45,989 nt of DNA from Myxococcota bacterium (GCA_023150845.1 JAKLKD010000020.1:1-45989); one strand, 5' to 3'; numbered from the stretch's first letter, positions 23,680 through 32,916 are shown. Made by a program: numbers and translations. The notes: generated by a model not told the origin, from the sequence alone.

Positions 23680-25097
23680 GGGGTGGGCGGCGCCGGGGTG
23701 GGCGGCGCCGGGGTAGGCGGCGCCGGGGTAGGCGGCGCCGGGGTAGGCGGCGCCGGGGTGGGCGTTGGCTCCGCGACGTAACCCAAGGAGCGCAGCATCT
23801 CGAAGGTCTCGACGTCCTCGACGGTGACGGGCTGGGCCGGGCTCGTGGGGTTGAGGCCGCCGCGGGCGGCGCCGAGGGCCTGGTAGAGCGGCTCGGCGCG
23901 GCCGCGCTGGGTGGGGTCGTCGGAGAGGAGCGCGCCCTCCACGCCCTCCGGGGACACGGCCCAGAGCCGGGCCTGGCCCTCGCGGGGGGCGACGGTGAAG
24001 CGCAGGTCGTCGGTGATGATCGAGAGCTGGGGCGGGCCGTAGAGGATGTCTTCAGAGATGGCGGCGCGGCCCGGCACAAACACGCCGCCCCGGGCGACGG
24101 CGGCGAGCTCACCGTTGCCGTCGGTGAGCAGGGGCAGCAGCTCCGCGGTGGAGACGACGCTGCGGTTGTCGCCCGGCGGCACGCCCGGGGCCTTGATGAG
24201 CAGGGGCACCCGGGTCACGACGGAGCGGGTGGTGTGGCCGTGTTCAAAGCGGCCGTGGTCCCAGAGCTCCTCGCCGTGGTCGGCGGTGATGACCAAGAGC
24301 GTGCGCTCCCAGCGGGTCGGGTCGGCCTTGAGGCCATCGATGAGCGCGCCCAGGGCGGCGTCTGTGGCCAGGACCTCCTCGGCGTAGCGGGCCCGCACAT
24401 AGGCCTGGTCTTCCGCGGAGAGCGTCTCCTTGCCCGTGGTCCAGGCCGCCCAGCGCTCCTCGTCGAAGGGGCCGTCGGGCAAGGTGTGGGGCAGGCCCGC
24501 CGAGAAGCGGCCGCGCTGGGCCTCGGGGGCGTAGTAGTCGTAGTGCGGCTCCATGAGGTGCAGCACGAGCAGGCTCGGGTCTGGGCTCCCCCGCAGCCAG
24601 GCGAGGCCCGCCTCGACGTTTTCTTGGGCGCTGCGGTGGGTGAGGATGTCCGCGCCGCGGTAGTCGTAGGGCTCAAAGCCGCGGTTGAGCCCAAACTGCG
24701 GCGCCAAGAAGGCGTTGTTCACAAACGCCGCCGCGCGGTAACCCCGGCCGCGGAGGATGGTCGCGAGGGTGGGCACCTCGGCGGGCAAGGCCCCGAAGAC
24801 GTCGGCGTCGGCGGGATCTTGCACGACGCCGTGGCGCCAGGCGGGCAGGCCCGTGAGCAGGCAGGCCACCGAGGGTAAGGTCCAGGAGGCGCAGGTGTAC
24901 GCCCGGGAGAAGCTCGCGGCCTCTTCACGGGCGAGGCGATCGAGGTTGGGCGTCGTGGGGAAGGCCGAGCCGTTGACGCCCAAGGCGTCGGCCCGGAGGG
25001 TGTCGACGACGACGACGACCACGTCGAGGGGACGCGGCGCCTCAGGCGGGGCCTCAGGGCCGCAGGCCGTCATCAGGGCCAGGAGCAGGGTGGGCAT
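23676..25097 (-). CDS. Sulfatase-like lipoprotein (alkaline phosphatase superfamily)
   Basis: The 473-residue product starts with a short lipoprotein signal (MTAC, Cys12). The alkaline phosphatase-type metal core is visible: DTLRAD near 32, ITADHGEELWDHG near 277, then HGHT near 293. The nucleophile region reads SWTLPSVACLLTG near 71; in sulfatases the pattern is C/S-x-P-S-R, so here Thr replaces Cys/Ser and Val replaces Arg. It is likely a hydrolase or transferase of phosphate, phosphonate or sulfate esters outside the cytosol rather than a classical sulfatase. The C-terminus is a PPTPA repeat tail. It overlaps the DUF1905 gene by four bases. Confidence 0.82.
   Translation of the reverse strand: MPTLLLALMTACGPEAPPEAPRPLDVVVVVVDTLRADALGVNGSAFPTTPNLDRLAREEAASFSRAYTCASWTLPSVACLLTGLPAWRHGVVQDPADADVFGALPAEVPTLATILRGRGYRAAAFVNNAFLAPQFGLNRGFEPYDYRGADILTHRSAQENVEAGLAWLRGSPDPSLLVLHLMEPHYDYYAPEAQRGRFSAGLPHTLPDGPFDEERWAAWTTGKETLSAEDQAYVRARYAEEVLATDAALGALIDGLKADPTRWERTLLVITADHGEELWDHGRFEHGHTTRSVVTRVPLLIKAPGVPPGDNRSVVSTAELLPLLTDGNGELAAVARGGVFVPGRAAISEDILYGPPQLSIITDDLRFTVAPREGQARLWAVSPEGVEGALLSDDPTQRGRAEPLYQALGAARGGLNPTSPAQPVTVEDVETFEMLRSLGYVAEPTPTPAPPTPAPPTPAPPTPAPPTPAPPTP
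23681..23765 (-). repeat. 15-bp minisatellite coding a PPTPA tail
   Basis: More than five nearly perfect copies of a 15-bp unit (GGCGGCGCCGGGGTG or GGGTA variant on the plus strand) encode the PAPPT repeats at the C-terminus of the sulfatase-like lipoprotein. The unit is a multiple of three, so copy number can change without breaking the frame. Confidence 0.85.
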
Positions 25098-25186
25098 AGG
25101 CGAACTCTACACCGAGGGGCGCCCGTCCGGCGCTCCAGATCGGTTATCGTGTAGCCCGACCCCCTGCCCCCTCGGAGGAGCCGCCC

Positions 25187-27019
25187 TTGGGTGGCATCGC
25201 TGGCATCGTCCATCTTCGTGGCCCCGCGCCGGACCGCGCGCTGGTCGAGCGAATGTCCCTCGCCGTCGCCCACCGCGGCCCCGATGACGCGGGCCTCTGG
25301 GCTGAAGGCGAGGCGGCCATCGCCCACCGCCGCATCGCGCTCACGGTCCATGGCCGCGCCCAGCCCGTCGTCGACGCCGAGCGCGCCCTCGTCCTGGACG
25401 GCCGCATCTATGAGCTCGGCGCGCTCCAGGAGCGCCTGCGCCGGGAGGGCCAAGAGCCCGGCGGCTGGGACGCGGAGGTCGCCTTGGCGTCCTTGGCCCG
25501 CTGGGGGGACGAGGCGCTCTCGAAGCTCCACGGCGACTGGGCCCTGGCCGTCTGGAACCGCCGCACCAAGCGCCTGTTCTTGGCCCGAGACCCCATGGGT
25601 GTGCGGCCTCTCTACTACGCGACCCACGACGGCAAGGTCGCCTTCGCCAGCGACCTCCGGGCGCTGCTGCTCCTGCCGTGGGTGAGCCGTGAGGTCGCGA
25701 CGGATCACCTCGCGGAGTTCTTGTCCTTCCGCTACACCCACGCCCCCCGCACGCTCCTGCGCGACGTGATGCAGCTCCCCGCGGGCTGCGTCTTGCGCGC
25801 CGACGCCGACGGGGTGAGAGTAGACCGCTGGTCTAGGTACGACTACGCCGCCCCCGACGCCTCGGAGCCCAGCGAAGACGAGGCCCGGGACCAGCTTGAG
25901 CGGGCGCTGCGCCGCGCCGTCGAGCGCCGCCTGCCGACGGACCAGCCCGCCGGGGTGCTGCTCTCCGGGGGCACGGCCTCCACGGCCATCGCCGCCTTGG
26001 CGGTCGAGCGCTCTCGCCATGTGCGCAGCTTCAACGTGGCCTTTGACGACGAGGCCGCCGACGAGGGCGCCTTCGCGGGCCGGGTGGCGTCTTTGCTCGG
26101 CGTGCAGCACGAGACCGTACGCGTCACCCGCGAGCGCTTCGTCGACGCCATGGAGGAGACCGTAGACGCCATGGGCGCGCCGCCGCCGAGCCCCGCGGCG
26201 ATCCCCCAGCTCCTCATCTGCCGGGCGGCGCGGCTCACGACGCGGGTGGCGCTCTCCGGTGACGGCGGCGACGAGCTCCTGGGCGGCGTACGCGCCACCA
26301 GCCTGCCCGTGGAGCTGCGCACGGCCCGGCTCAAGTCCCACTTGCCGCCCCTCGTGCGCCGCCTCGCCGGCCCGACGGGCCTGGAGCCCGGGGGGCACTT
26401 CGGCCTGCGGCGGCTCATCGGCGGGTCCAAGGTCTTCGGCGGCGAGGAGCGCGGGCGTATCCTCCGCGACCCGTCCCTGCAGCGCCCCGGGATGCGCCTC
26501 GCGCTGCTGAGCCCGCTCTACGAGGAGGTGACGACGGACCCCATCAACGAGGTCCTGCACGTCTACCTGCGCGGCTGGCTCGCCGAGGACTCCTTGGCCC
26601 GGGCCGACCGCGTGTCGATGTTGGCGGGCCTGGAGCTGCGTTTCCCCCTGCTCGACCCCGACGTGGTGCGTGTCTGCCACAGCCTGCCCGGCAGCGCGAA
26701 GATCAAGCGCCGCCGAGGCGTGTGGCACCCCAAGTGGCCCCTCAAGCGCCTGCTCGCCGCCCGTGGCCTGCCCGACGCCGTGGTCTGGCGGCCCAAAGGG
26801 GGGCTCTCCTCACCGCTCAACCGCTGGTTACGCGGCGAGGGTGAGGCGACCTTGTGGGACCGCATCGAGTCCGTCTGCGCCGACCCTCTGGGCTTGTTCC
26901 AGGGTGAGGCGATCCGGGAGCTGGCGCGGGCGCACGCCCGGGGCGAGGCGGATCATGGGGCGAAGCTGTGGACGCTGATCTTCTTGGACCTGTGGCTGCG
27001 GCGGCAGGTGTTGGGGTAG
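25187..27019 (+). CDS. Asparagine synthetase B homologue with altered active sites
   Basis: The 610-residue product has the AsnB layout: N-terminal glutaminase domain (1 to about 200) and C-terminal ATP pyrophosphatase domain, with ALSGDGGDELLGG near 363 conserved. Key residues differ. The catalytic Cys2 of the glutaminase is Gly2, and the usual NGEIYN segment is DGRIYE (71 to 76), losing the oxyanion Asn. The PP-loop reads SGGTAST (260 to 266) where SGGxDS is usual, so Asp is Ala264. Glutamine hydrolysis is probably lost and adenylation may be altered. The start is the TTG at 25187, fixed by GGAGGAG seven bases upstream. It may act on another substrate or be regulatory. Confidence 0.85.
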   Translation: MGGIAGIVHLRGPAPDRALVERMSLAVAHRGPDDAGLWAEGEAAIAHRRIALTVHGRAQPVVDAERALVLDGRIYELGALQERLRREGQEPGGWDAEVALASLARWGDEALSKLHGDWALAVWNRRTKRLFLARDPMGVRPLYYATHDGKVAFASDLRALLLLPWVSREVATDHLAEFLSFRYTHAPRTLLRDVMQLPAGCVLRADADGVRVDRWSRYDYAAPDASEPSEDEARDQLERALRRAVERRLPTDQPAGVLLSGGTASTAIAALAVERSRHVRSFNVAFDDEAADEGAFAGRVASLLGVQHETVRVTRERFVDAMEETVDAMGAPPPSPAAIPQLLICRAARLTTRVALSGDGGDELLGGVRATSLPVELRTARLKSHLPPLVRRLAGPTGLEPGGHFGLRRLIGGSKVFGGEERGRILRDPSLQRPGMRLALLSPLYEEVTTDPINEVLHVYLRGWLAEDSLARADRVSMLAGLELRFPLLDPDVVRVCHSLPGSAKIKRRRGVWHPKWPLKRLLAARGLPDAVVWRPKGGLSSPLNRWLRGEGEATLWDRIESVCADPLGLFQGEAIRELARAHARGEADHGAKLWTLIFLDLWLRRQVLG

Positions 27020-27100
27020 GGGGGACGGTCGCCGGGGACGGCCTTGAGCGGGCCCATCGAGCCCCCGCCGCCTTCGCCGCGCCGTGATACGCCAAGCGCC

Positions 27101-29347
27101 ATGTCCCGCCGCCGCATCGCCGCCCTCGTCGCGCTCGTCGTCACCCTCGCCTGGGTGCTCGTCGCGGCCTCGCGGGCGTCGCTGGAGGCGCCGCCGCCGA
27201 GCCTCACCCTGCTCGACCGCCACGGGGAGCTGCTCGGGGAGGTGGGCCGGGGGGATGACGAGGACCTCGGCGCCTGGCCCCTCGACCCCGTGCCTTGGCG
27301 GGTCGCCGCCGCCACCTTGGCCCTGGAGGACCGCCGCTTCTGGACCCACCCCGGCGTGGACCCCCAGGCCGTGGTGCGCGCCCTGCGGCAGAACCTCGCC
27401 GCCGGGGAGGTCGTCTCTGGGGCCTCCACCATCGCCATGCAGATCGCCCGGATGCAGCGCCCGGCGCCCCGCACGCTGCCGAACAAGGTCACCGAGGCCC
27501 TCGTCGCGCTGATGCTCACCGCGCGCTACGACCGCGACGCCTTGCTCGCCCACTACCTGCGCCTCACGCCCTATGGAAACCGCGCCCAAGGTGTCGCTTA
27601 CGCCGCCCGGCGTTACCTCGACAAGCCCGTGGCCGACCTCTCGTGGGCTGAGACGGCGTTTCTGTGCGCCATCCCGCAGTCGCCGAGCCGCCACAACCCC
27701 ATGAGCGCCGACGGGCGGCGACGGGCCATCGCCCGGGGCGAGCGGATCCTCGACGCTTTGGCGAAGGACGGCCTGCTGCGGGAGACGGAGCTCGCCCAGG
27801 CCCGCCGTGAGCTGCAGACCATCGGCGTCTCGCTCCGCGCCACGCGGCCCTCGGAGACGCTTCACGCCGTGCTGGCCTTGGAGCGCCAGCTCAAGTGGAC
27901 GGAGGGGATGGACCCCCGGGTGACCACCACCCTCGATCTCTCCGTGCAGCGTCTCGCCCAGCAGGCCGCCCGGGAGCAGCTCAACCTCTGGGCGCCCTAT
28001 GGCGCGGGGCAGGCGGCGCTCGTCGTGGTGAGCTTGCCCGACGCCGAGGTGCTCGCGGCGGTGGGCTCCGTGGACTGGGGCGAAGGCAGCGTCGCCGGGG
28101 CCATCGACTTCACCCGCACCCCGCGCCCGCCGGGCAGCCTGCTCAAGCCCTTCGCCTACGCCGAGGCCCTGGAGCGCGGCGCGCTCCAGCCCAACACCCC
28201 CGTCCTCGACGTGGGGCGCGCCCGGGACGGCATCCACGACGCCGACGGCAAGAGCCTCGGGCCCCTGATGCCGCGGGTGGCCCTGGGCAACTCCCGCAAC
28301 GTGCCCGCCGTGGCCTTGGCCGAGTCTGTGGGCCTCAACGCGCTGTTTGAGCGGTTCGTCTCCTTGGGCCTGCACCCCGGGGACGCCGACGCCGAGGAGG
28401 TCGGCTATGGACTCGTCATCGGCGGCCTGAGCACCACGGCCCTGCAGGTCGCCGAGGCCTACACGGCGCTCGCCTTGGAGGGCCAAAAGCACGCTTTGAG
28501 CTGGGTGAAGGGCCAGCCCGGCGAGGTCACGCGCATCTTCTCGCCCCAGGTGGCGCGGCTGTTGACCTTGTGGCTCGCCGACCCCCAGGCGCGGCTGCCG
28601 AGCTTCCCCCGCATGGGCTACTCCGAGCTGCCGTTCCCGACCGCGGTGAAGACCGGCACCTCCCCCCAGGCCCGAGACGCCTGGGCCGTGGCCTGGACCG
28701 ACCGCCACCTCGTCGTCGCCTGGATCGGCCACCCCGACTGGCGCCCGATGACCGCGGCGAGCGGCTACCGCGCCGGGGCGTCCTTGGCGCAGCGGGTGCT
28801 CCTGGCGCTGGAGTCCGACCGCGCCGACGGCCTCTCCGACACCCAGTTTCCGGCCCCGGAGGGCTGGCCCCTCGTCGAGATCTGCCCCCTCTCCGGCCAG
28901 GCCGCGACCCCGGCCTGCGCGCAGACCACCCAAGAGCACGTCGTCGAGGCCCTGACGCCCTGCCCGGTCCACGCCGTCGAGGGGGGCCGCGCCGTGGTGC
29001 GCCCCGACCCCCGCTGGCTCGACTGGGCGACGGCGGAGGGCCTGCCCCTGGCCCAAGACGCCGCGCCGACCGACGTGGAGCCCAGCCTGCGCCTGCTCTC
29101 CCCCCGGGGCGGGGAGCGCCTCACCATCGACCCCGAGCAGCCCCCCGAGGCCGCCACCTTCGCCCTGCGCGTGGCCGTCAACCCCGCCGCCGAGCAGGTG
29201 CTCTGGGTCATCGACGGTGAGCCCTGGGCCTTGGTGGAGGCGCCTTACGCCGCGCGCTGGCCCCTGACCCCGGGCATGCACCGGATCCGGGCGGAGCTGC
29301 CCTGGACGACGATCCGCTCCGAGGAGGTCAGCATCGAGGTGCGGTGA
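27101..29347 (+). CDS. pbpC: Penicillin-binding protein 1C
   Basis: The 748-residue product has one N-terminal membrane helix (about 5 to 24), a glycosyltransferase 51 domain with catalytic Glu76 in LEDRRFW and the GASTIAMQIAR motif near 108, a transpeptidase domain with Ser346-x-x-Lys349 (SLLK), SRN near 405 and Lys517-Thr-Gly, and a C-terminal BiPBP_C-like domain from about 660. This is the complete PbpC architecture of a bifunctional peptidoglycan synthase in the periplasm. The start ATG at 27101 directly precedes the membrane helix; no strong ribosome binding site is visible. It follows the AsnB-like gene by 81 bases on the same strand. Confidence 0.9.
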   Translation: MSRRRIAALVALVVTLAWVLVAASRASLEAPPPSLTLLDRHGELLGEVGRGDDEDLGAWPLDPVPWRVAAATLALEDRRFWTHPGVDPQAVVRALRQNLAAGEVVSGASTIAMQIARMQRPAPRTLPNKVTEALVALMLTARYDRDALLAHYLRLTPYGNRAQGVAYAARRYLDKPVADLSWAETAFLCAIPQSPSRHNPMSADGRRRAIARGERILDALAKDGLLRETELAQARRELQTIGVSLRATRPSETLHAVLALERQLKWTEGMDPRVTTTLDLSVQRLAQQAAREQLNLWAPYGAGQAALVVVSLPDAEVLAAVGSVDWGEGSVAGAIDFTRTPRPPGSLLKPFAYAEALERGALQPNTPVLDVGRARDGIHDADGKSLGPLMPRVALGNSRNVPAVALAESVGLNALFERFVSLGLHPGDADAEEVGYGLVIGGLSTTALQVAEAYTALALEGQKHALSWVKGQPGEVTRIFSPQVARLLTLWLADPQARLPSFPRMGYSELPFPTAVKTGTSPQARDAWAVAWTDRHLVVAWIGHPDWRPMTAASGYRAGASLAQRVLLALESDRADGLSDTQFPAPEGWPLVEICPLSGQAATPACAQTTQEHVVEALTPCPVHAVEGGRAVVRPDPRWLDWATAEGLPLAQDAAPTDVEPSLRLLSPRGGERLTIDPEQPPEAATFALRVAVNPAAEQVLWVIDGEPWALVEAPYAARWPLTPGMHRIRAELPWTTIRSEEVSIEVR

Positions 29348-29383
29348 GGGGCGAGGGCCCGGGCGGTCCCCAGACGCCGCCGC

Positions 29384-30766
29384 TCAGAGATCCCGCTCGT
29401 CTAGCTCATCCCGCAGGGCCTCCACCTGGGCCTCCACCTGGGACCAGGCCGTGCCGCCTTGGGAGGTGCGGCGCTCGACGGCGCCCTCGGGCTCCAGCCA
29501 GGAGAGCGCGTCGTCCCCAAAGCGGGGATCGACGGCGCGCAGGTCGGCGAGGGTGAGGGCGCTGAGGTTCTCGCCCCGGGCCTCGCAGGCCTTCACGAGC
29601 TGCCCGGCGACCCGGTGGGCCTCACGGAAGGGCACACCTTGGCCGACGAGGTGGTCGGCGAGCTCGGTGGCCAACAAGAAATCGCCCCGAAGCTCGGCGG
29701 TGAAGCGCTCACGGTTCACCGTGAGGCTCGACCACATCCCGGCGCAGACCTGCACGCAGGCCAAGGTGGTGTTCACCGCGTCAAAGAGGGCCTCGCGGTC
29801 CTCCTGGAGGTCGCGGTTGTAGGCCAAGGGCAGGCCCTTCACCATGGTGAGGAGCGCGGTGAGGTCACCGTAGACGCGCCCGGCTTTGCCGCGCACGAGC
29901 TCGGCGGCGTCGGGGTTACGCTTCTGGGGCATGATGCTGGAGCCGGTGGTCCAGCCCTCGCCGATGCGCACGAGGTTAAACTCGCGGCCCGACCACAAGA
30001 CGAGCTCTTCAGCCATGCGGCTGAGGTGGGTCATCAGGATGGCGCAGAAGGAGGCGACCTCCTGCTGGTGGTCCCGTGCGGCGACGGCGTCCATGGCGTT
30101 GGGGATCGGCCCGGAGAAGCCGAGGAGCTCTGCGGTCATCTCGCGGTCGATGGGGTGGGGTGTCCCGGCCATGGCGCAGGCGCCGAGCGGGCTCCAGTCC
30201 ACGCGGTCCAGCGCGTCGTGGAGGCGCTGGCGGTCGCGGCGGATCATCCAGGCGTAGGCGAGCAGGTGGTGGCCGAGCCAGATGGGCTGGCCACGCTGAA
30301 GGTGGGTGTAGCCGGGCATGAGCGTGCGGCCGTCTTGCTCCACGCGGTCGAGCAGGGCCTTGAGCAGCTCGACGAGGGCCTGGTCCAGCTCGCCGAGGCG
30401 GTTCTTGAGCCACAGGCGCACGTCGGTGGCGACCTGGTCGTTGCGGGAGCGGGCGGTGTGCAGTTTGCCGCCCACATCGCCCACGATCGCCGTGAGCCGC
30501 GCCTCGACGGCCATGTGCACGTCCTCTAAGGCGATCTCCGGCTTGTAGGCGCCGCTGCGCAGCTCCTCACGCACCTGCTCCAGCCCGGCGCGGAGCGTCT
30601 CGGCCTCGGCCGCGGTGAGCAGGCCCACCTCGGCCAACATCGTCGCGTGGGCGATGGACCCGTCGATGTCCTCGTTGAACATCTGCAGGTCTACGCCCAA
30701 GGACTCCGAGAAGCGGAGCATGGCCTCGGCAGGGCCACCCTCAAACCGTCCATCCCACAACGCCAT
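29384..30766 (-). CDS. argH: Argininosuccinate lyase
   Basis: The 460-residue product has the fumarase/aspartase superfamily signature GSSIMPQKRNPD near residue 275, the SRNDQVATDVRLWLKN segment near 107 and TAHS-equivalent loop GYTHLQRGQP near 155. It splits argininosuccinate to arginine and fumarate, the last step of arginine synthesis. Full family length. It lies 30 bases downstream of argG on the same strand and is the last gene of argRGH. Confidence 0.95.
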   Translation of the reverse strand: MALWDGRFEGGPAEAMLRFSESLGVDLQMFNEDIDGSIAHATMLAEVGLLTAAEAETLRAGLEQVREELRSGAYKPEIALEDVHMAVEARLTAIVGDVGGKLHTARSRNDQVATDVRLWLKNRLGELDQALVELLKALLDRVEQDGRTLMPGYTHLQRGQPIWLGHHLLAYAWMIRRDRQRLHDALDRVDWSPLGACAMAGTPHPIDREMTAELLGFSGPIPNAMDAVAARDHQQEVASFCAILMTHLSRMAEELVLWSGREFNLVRIGEGWTTGSSIMPQKRNPDAAELVRGKAGRVYGDLTALLTMVKGLPLAYNRDLQEDREALFDAVNTTLACVQVCAGMWSSLTVNRERFTAELRGDFLLATELADHLVGQGVPFREAHRVAGQLVKACEARGENLSALTLADLRAVDPRFGDDALSWLEPEGAVERRTSQGGTAWSQVEAQVEALRDELDERDL

Positions 30767-30796
30767 GACGATGCTCCTCCGCGCCCCGGGGCGACC

Positions 30797-32014
30797 TTAC
30801 TTCTTGAGCTCGGGGTGACCCTTCGCGCGGCGGATCTCGGCCACCGTCTTGTAGGGCAGGCCGTAGATCGCCAAGAAGCCCTCAGCCATGCTGCGGTTGA
30901 AGGTGTCGCCGTGGCTGTAGGTCGCGAGGCCCGTGTCGTAGAGCGAGTAGGGCGACTTGCGGCCGGTCACCTGGGCCAGGCCCGCGCTCACCCGGAGGCG
31001 GATCTCGCCGGTGACGGTGCGCTGGGACTCCTCGATGAAGGCCTGGAGGCACTCCCGCAGGGGGCCGAACCACTGGCCGTCGTAGATGATGTTCGCGAAG
31101 TCTTGGGAGACCCGGCGCTTGTAGTTGAAGGTGGCGCGGTCGAGGCAGACGCGCTCCAGCTCGGTGTGGGCGAGGTGGATGAGGGACGCGCCCGGGGCCT
31201 CGTAGACCTCCCGGGACTTGAGGCCGACCACACGGTTCTCGACCATGTCGATGCGGCCCACGCCGTACTCACCGGCGAGCTCGTTGAGCTGGGTGATGAG
31301 CTTCACGCCGCCCAAGGCCACGCCGTCCACGGAGACGGGGATGCCCTGCTCAAAGCCAATGACCAGCTCCACCGAGCCGCGGGGGGCGGTGACGGGGTCC
31401 TTCGTCATGCGCCAGGCGTCCGGCGGCGGCTCGTTCCAGAGGTCCTCCATCTCGCCGCACTCGATCGCGCAGCCCCAGATGTTCTGGTCGATAGAGAAGG
31501 GCTTCTCAATGGTGACGGGCACCTCGACGCCCCGGGCCTGGGCGTACTCGACTTCACTCTCGCGGGTGGTGAGCTCCCAGGTGCGCAGGGGGGCGAGGAT
31601 CTTGAGGTGCGGGGCGAGGGCCTTGATGGTCACCTCAAAACGCACCTGGTCGTTGCCTTTGCCGGTGCAGCCGTGCGCCACGCCGTCAGCGCCCTCAGCC
31701 AGGGCCACGTCCACGAGCTTCTTGGCCAAGAGCGGGCGGCCGAGCGCCGTGTGCAGGGGGTAGGTGCCCTCGTACAAGGCCCCGGCGCGCACGGCGGGCC
31801 AGATGAACTCGTTGATGAACTGCTCCTGCAGGTCCTCGACGAAGGCCTTCGAGGCGCCCGTGCGCAGGGCCTTGGCCTTGATCGCCGGGAGGTCTTCGCC
31901 TTGGCCCAGGTCGCCGGTGAACGCGAGGATGTCCGCGCCCCCGTAGTTCTCCTTCAGCCAAGGAATCATGCAGGAGGTGTCGAGGCCCCCGGAGTACGCG
32001 GTGACGATCTTCAT
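30797..32014 (-). CDS. argG: Argininosuccinate synthase
   Basis: The 405-residue product begins with the ATP pyrophosphatase P-loop AYSGGLDTS (residues 6 to 14) and has the family segments GCTGKGNDQVRFE near 115 and IENRVVG-like MVENRVVGLKSRE near 255. It joins citrulline and aspartate using ATP. Full length for the family. Its ATG overlaps the argR stop as ATGA, so translation is coupled to the repressor gene. Confidence 0.95.
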   Translation of the reverse strand: MKIVTAYSGGLDTSCMIPWLKENYGGADILAFTGDLGQGEDLPAIKAKALRTGASKAFVEDLQEQFINEFIWPAVRAGALYEGTYPLHTALGRPLLAKKLVDVALAEGADGVAHGCTGKGNDQVRFEVTIKALAPHLKILAPLRTWELTTRESEVEYAQARGVEVPVTIEKPFSIDQNIWGCAIECGEMEDLWNEPPPDAWRMTKDPVTAPRGSVELVIGFEQGIPVSVDGVALGGVKLITQLNELAGEYGVGRIDMVENRVVGLKSREVYEAPGASLIHLAHTELERVCLDRATFNYKRRVSQDFANIIYDGQWFGPLRECLQAFIEESQRTVTGEIRLRVSAGLAQVTGRKSPYSLYDTGLATYSHGDTFNRSMAEGFLAIYGLPYKTVAEIRRAKGHPELKK

Positions 32015-32481
32015 GGTTCTGTGCCCTCTTCGTCAGGCTCTTCCAGCCGACGGATGTCTTCTACGAGCGTGTGGATGCGGGTGGTGTCCGCCGGGGCGAC
32101 AAACACGGTGTCGTCCCCAGCGACGGTGCCCAAGATGTTCTCGTGACCCCAGCCGTCCAAGAACCCGGCGACGCCTTCAGCGCGCCCGGCCAGGGTGCGC
32201 AGCACGATGAGGGAGCCGTTGTGCCGCACGCTCAAGATCTCCATCGCCACCACCCGCCGCAGCATGGAGCGGTAGGAGGCGGCGCGGTCGGCGCGGTAGA
32301 CGGGGCCCTGGTCGGTGTTGTGCCGCACGACGCCGAGGTCGCGTAGATCCCGGGACAGGGTCGCCTGCGTACAAGGCACACCCGCCTCTTCCAAGAGACG
32401 AACGAGCTCGTCTTGGGAGGAGATCCAGCGCTCGGCGATGAGGCGCTTGATCAGCACGTGGCGGCGGTCGCGTGGGTTCAT
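32011..32481 (-). CDS. argR: Arginine repressor
   Basis: The 156-residue product has the N-terminal winged-helix domain (LIKRLIAERWISSQDELVRL, with TQATLSRDLRDLGV as recognition part) and the C-terminal arginine-binding, hexamer-forming domain with GTVAGDDTVFVAP. With bound arginine it represses arginine synthesis genes. As the first gene of argRGH it probably regulates its own operon; a triple TGAAA repeat lies 119 to 147 bases upstream. Start ATG at 32479..32481. Confidence 0.92.
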   Translation of the reverse strand: MNPRDRRHVLIKRLIAERWISSQDELVRLLEEAGVPCTQATLSRDLRDLGVVRHNTDQGPVYRADRAASYRSMLRRVVAMEILSVRHNGSLIVLRTLAGRAEGVAGFLDGWGHENILGTVAGDDTVFVAPADTTRIHTLVEDIRRLEEPDEEGTEP

Positions 32482-32916
32482 GGCGGGGCGCCCACATACG
32501 CCAGCGAGGGGCCAACCGCAAGCCCCGGCGAGGCCCGCCCGCGCCGTCCGGCCTTGGGTCCACGCGGCGCGCCACGATCAAGCGTGGCGAAGGCCGCCGT
32601 GAAAGGGGGTGAAATACGCTGAAATACAAAGCGGGGCGGGGTAGTCAGTCCGCTGTGAGCGTGTCGTCGTAAGGGAGGACGGGCCTTTGGGGTCGTGGGA
32701 TGGGGCGCCTCGAACGCTGGTATGGGTCATAGAACGGTGAGTCTCGGGAGTTGCGATCTTACAACTCGGTAGAGTGGCGCGAGCGGGCGCCGCGTTTGTG
32801 GCGTCCGTCATCCCCGCCAATGTCTCCGAGTCCTTCGGCGGCGCGCGGCGCGGGGAGCTGACGAGAGAGAGACCCCAACCTGCGCCCCAGCGGCGGCGCC
32901 TCACCCCGGAGCCCCA
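32482..32916. other. Divergent intergenic region between argR and the GMC oxidoreductase gene
   Basis: No coding sequence is convincing in these 435 bases. The region includes the phased TGAAA repeats (32600..32628) and an inverted repeat GAGTTG-N8-CAACTC at 32748..32767 about 150 bases upstream of the GMC gene, a candidate regulator site. It is less GC-rich than its surroundings between 32590 and 32640. Confidence 0.6.
32600..32628. promoter_or_regulatory. Three TGAAA motifs at exact 10-bp spacing upstream of argR
   Basis: TGAAA occurs at 32600, 32610 and 32620; the last two are part of a direct repeat TGAAATAC-GC-TGAAATAC. The phasing puts all three on one face of the helix. ArgR operators usually contain TGAAT-type half sites arranged as palindromes, so this resembles but does not match an ARG box. 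It may be an operator for argRGH or for another regulator. Confidence 0.4.

Noticed and set aside
25187-27019. Ordinary asnB annotation
   Set aside because: The overall fold fits, but the glutaminase Cys, oxyanion Asn and PP-loop Asp are all changed, so no gene symbol is assigned.
26828-29281. Long minus-strand open frame across the end of the AsnB-like gene and pbpC
   Set aside because: Gly/Arg/His-rich product without motifs; pbpC on the plus strand has all expected active-site residues.
32600-32628. Standard ArgR box
   Set aside because: The motif is a direct, 10-bp phased repeat and not the palindromic TGAAT-ATTCA type, so it is listed only as a candidate operator.
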